Source: Desulfoprunum sp. (GTDB lineage: Bacteria > Desulfobacterota > Desulfobulbia > Desulfobulbales > Desulfocapsaceae). Taken from it: DNA of 7,418 nucleotides. The translations under genes and the position numbers were made by a program. Where the stretch lies: positions 1-7,418 of the forward strand of contig JAUYSF010000370.1 in assembly GCA_030696435.1 (NCBI GenBank). Reading direction: 5' to 3'. The notes beneath the pieces are model-generated. The model did no database searches. It worked only from the letters and a program-made list of their open reading frames with translations, and had not been told where the DNA came from. Below are positions 5,905-7,418 of this stretch, one piece after another (the first letter of the stretch is position 1; every line of letters begins with the position of its first letter).

Positions 5905-6513
5905 ATGTTTATAACTCGCAAATCTCTTGTTCTCGCTTCCAATTCCCCCAGACGTCGTGAATATTTTAGGGATCTTGGCCTGAGGTTCACTGTTCATTCC
6001 GCCGATATAGACGAGCAAGTTGCCACGGGGGAGGGCCCGGAGGCCTTTGTGCAGCGGATGGCCAGGGAAAAGGCTATGGCCGTGCGGCATGTATTTCCCG
6101 ACAGTTGGATCGTTGCAGCCGATACGGTAGTCTGCCTGGATCAGTCCATCTTGGGCAAACCTCGGGACGGGGAGGATGCTGTGGCGATGCTCATGTCTCT
6201 TGCCGGCAGGGAGCATGTTGTCCGGACCGGATACTGTGTGACCTGTGAAGAGGAAAATGTCTTGGTGGTCAGATCTGTTGCGACGTCGGTCTGGTTTAAC
6301 GATTTTTCCTCGGATGTGGCCTGGGCCTATACCGCGACAGGTGAACCGCTCGACAAGGCAGGCGCCTATGGAATCCAGGGTAGAGGGGCCTTTCTTGTTG
6401 AAAAGGTGGAAGGATCATACTCCAATGTAGTTGGCCTACCCCTTTGTGAAGTACTTGGCGAGTTGATACACTTTGGGGTGATAACGTCCCTGAAACAGGA
6501 AAGGAATGAATAA
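5905..6513 (+). CDS. maf: Maf family nucleoside triphosphate pyrophosphatase
   Basis: A 202-aa cytoplasmic house-cleaning enzyme that hydrolyses non-canonical or surplus nucleoside triphosphates to the monophosphate and pyrophosphate. Family signatures are in order: LASNSPRRREYF (10-21), the DIDE acidic stretch (34-37), AREK (53-56), AADTVV (71-76) with the presumed catalytic Asp73, LGKP (83-86), and KAGAYGIQG...EGSYSNVVGLPL (151-180). The SYxNVVGLPL ending fits the dTTP/UTP-type (YhdE-like) subgroup better than the 7-methyl-GTP type. Length is normal for the family. The ATG at 5905 lacks a clear Shine-Dalgarno, but there is little room for another start before the LASNSPRR motif. It is divergent from the cNMP-binding gene and appears to be transcribed alone. 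Confidence 0.92.
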   Translation: MFITRKSLVLASNSPRRREYFRDLGLRFTVHSADIDEQVATGEGPEAFVQRMAREKAMAVRHVFPDSWIVAADTVVCLDQSILGKPRDGEDAVAMLMSLAGREHVVRTGYCVTCEEENVLVVRSVATSVWFNDFSSDVAWAYTATGEPLDKAGAYGIQGRGAFLVEKVEGSYSNVVGLPLCEVLGELIHFGVITSLKQERNE

Positions 6514-6517
6514 ATCT

Positions 6518-6547
6518 CGCTTGATAGGCCCAGCTGAGCGCATTTTT
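6518..6547 (+). terminator. Weak candidate terminator after maf
   Basis: CGCTTG (6518-6523) can pair with TGAGCG (6535-6540), four Watson-Crick and two G-U pairs, followed by CA and five T (6543-6547). It is well placed five bases after the maf stop, but the stem is weak. Confidence 0.25.
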
Positions 6548-6871
6548 CAAGGCTTCTGAGGAAAGGCCATCCTGCATTGCTTGACTTTCCTGGCATAGGT
6601 GTGTAATCAGATAAACGAACTGCTTTATTTCTTAGTGGTTTAATGGGGTTGTCGAAAATGCGGAGAACATCCACCATCGTTTTCAATCCCAGCTCTTTCT
6701 GCAGTGCGGCATTATTTCCGGGTATTCAAATTGAAGATACCTTGCATAATCCTGAAAATGATCACCGCTATATGGAAATATTTTCATCACCTTGGACTTT
6801 CTGGTAATCTTCAAGTTTTTCAAAACTGTTCTCTTCCGGAGGGGGCCCGCGAGAGTTGAGCAGATTTCGGT

Positions 6872-6900
6872 TTGATGGAGAGGTGTGTGCTTGTGATTAT
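6872..6900 (+). promoter_or_regulatory. Candidate extended -10 promoter for the 6934 gene
   Basis: TTGATG (6872-6877, 4/6 match to the -35), a 17-bp spacer, then GATTAT (6895-6900, 4/6 match to the -10) preceded by TGT, an extended -10. It would start transcription near 6907 and leave a leader of roughly 27 bases containing the AGGAG site. Confidence 0.45.
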
Positions 6901-6933
6901 AGGTGAGAGTGAATTCTTTTCAGGAGCCCGGCA

Positions 6934-7418
6934 ATGACAGAGGCAGATAGGCAGCGTGACGCGCTGGAAACTCTCAAGTCTTTTAATAATGCCATCGTAA
7001 ACATCCGCATGTATCCTGCCATGGCTCCTCAGGTTACCAACGCCATCGAAAGGGGATACAAGGCGGTAAAACTGTTTCTCCGGAATTACGGGGATTTTGT
7101 GATCAGCCGGCAGGACAGAATACCGATACTCTGCGGGGTGGAGATCCCGGAACAGGTCATTCAATCGATTTCTAATCTCATCGTCTTCCGCCATTTAGAG
7201 ACCTTGGGGCTCCAGCTTCTGGTAATTAAATCAGGTATCGATCGCCATACCTTCGGCCAGCTCCTCTTCATGTTCACCGCCCGAGTCGAAAAAATCAAGA
7301 GAGAGGGTGGCGGTCGGGAATTTGCCGCCAGCCTGCAACTCGAAGAATATTTCCCTGAAGAATATCAATTTGCTCCAGCACAACCGGATGCGGTCGAAGA
7401 CGAGGCGTCGGTGGTAGC
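6934..7418 (+). CDS. N-terminal part of a probable signalling/regulatory protein (runs off right edge)
   Basis: 161 complete codons from the ATG at 6934, preceded by AGGAG at seven bases; the frame is open to the window end. Residues about 8-120 have the pattern LxxFNNAIVNIRMYP...V..AIERGYKAVKLFL, then FVISRQDRIPILCGVEIPE, then a helix and LGLQLLVIKSGIDRHTFGQLLFMF. This layout (helix with an 'RxYP' motif, long helix, short beta strands with a 'g..l' segment, then a 'gi..lxf..G....EL..f' segment) is one I associate with the front domain of bacterial proteins that carry HEAT-repeat, HD-type or similar output domains further on. From about 122 the sequence turns Glu/Ala/Pro-rich, probably a linker. 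No signal peptide or membrane segment is seen, so it is probably cytoplasmic. The output domain, and thus the function, is outside the window. Confidence 0.8.
   Translation, partial: MTEADRQRDALETLKSFNNAIVNIRMYPAMAPQVTNAIERGYKAVKLFLRNYGDFVISRQDRIPILCGVEIPEQVIQSISNLIVFRHLETLGLQLLVIKSGIDRHTFGQLLFMFTARVEKIKREGGGREFAASLQLEEYFPEEYQFAPAQPDAVEDEASVV

Larger units (their letters stand above)
6514..6933. other. Intergenic region after maf with possible gene remnants
   Basis: No intact gene is supported in about 420 bp. On the minus strand, frame fragments read smoothly but switch frame. One is a 34-codon frame from an ATG at 6787 to a TGA at 6683 (MKIFPYSGDHFQDYARYLQF...). The next is a frame open from 6725 leftward (NNAALQKELGLKTMVDVL...). 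This looks like a decayed gene but matches nothing I recognise. On the plus strand a 17-codon ORF (6506-6559) with AGGAAAGG before its ATG overlaps the maf stop by eight bases and may be a remnant. The right end carries the promoter of the next gene. Confidence 0.35.

Noticed and set aside
6820..7194. Minus-strand 124-codon ORF opposite the 6934 gene
   Set aside because: The plus-strand frame has a good ribosome binding site, a candidate promoter and a family-like pattern; the minus-strand frame is its shadow.

Overview
The window looks like chromosomal DNA of a Gram-negative, anaerobe-type bacterium, most plausibly a Desulfobacterota (Desulfobulbales-like) genome. This is inferred from protein flavour and codon use, not from a marker gene. 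Two different textures are visible. The block from about 2067 to 5600 is GC-rich and densely coding. The flanks (1-2066 and about 6514-6930) are AT-richer, with long non-coding stretches and signs of decay.

Layout: all genes from 1 to 5600 are on the minus strand. At the left edge (1-62) is the start of a gene for an exported protein, visible only as its signal peptide. After a 495-bp gap comes a pair of secreted-protein genes: a 128-aa small beta-rich protein (558-944) and, upstream of it in the same direction, a 215-aa protein with a signal peptide, an STN-like domain and a two-copy C-terminal repeat (998-1645). The 1646-2066 gap holds a MITE-like palindromic element (1739-1850).

The central block is a HyuA-type hydantoinase/oxoprolinase gene (3393-5033) followed by an HDAC-family amidohydrolase gene (2067-3380). 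The two are separated by 12 bp, and the Shine-Dalgarno of the second overlaps the stop codon of the first. A near-consensus sigma-70 promoter (5088-5115) sits just upstream of the pair, in the gap after a stand-alone cyclic-nucleotide-binding protein gene (5145-5600). The amidohydrolase occupies the position where a HyuB subunit would normally be encoded, and it has an extra CxxC...CxxC tail. This is the most interesting unit of the window: a possible two-step amide or lactam catabolic module.

To the right, a roughly 300-bp divergent region with alternative hairpins (5768-5822) separates the minus-strand block from a plus-strand maf gene (5905-6513, nucleotide pyrophosphatase). After a gap of about 420 bp with possible gene remnants, a new plus-strand gene begins at 6934 with a promoter and a good ribosome binding site. 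It encodes an N-terminal helical domain of the kind found at the front of bacterial signalling proteins, and it runs off the right edge.

No tRNA, rRNA, CRISPR array or intact transposase was seen.
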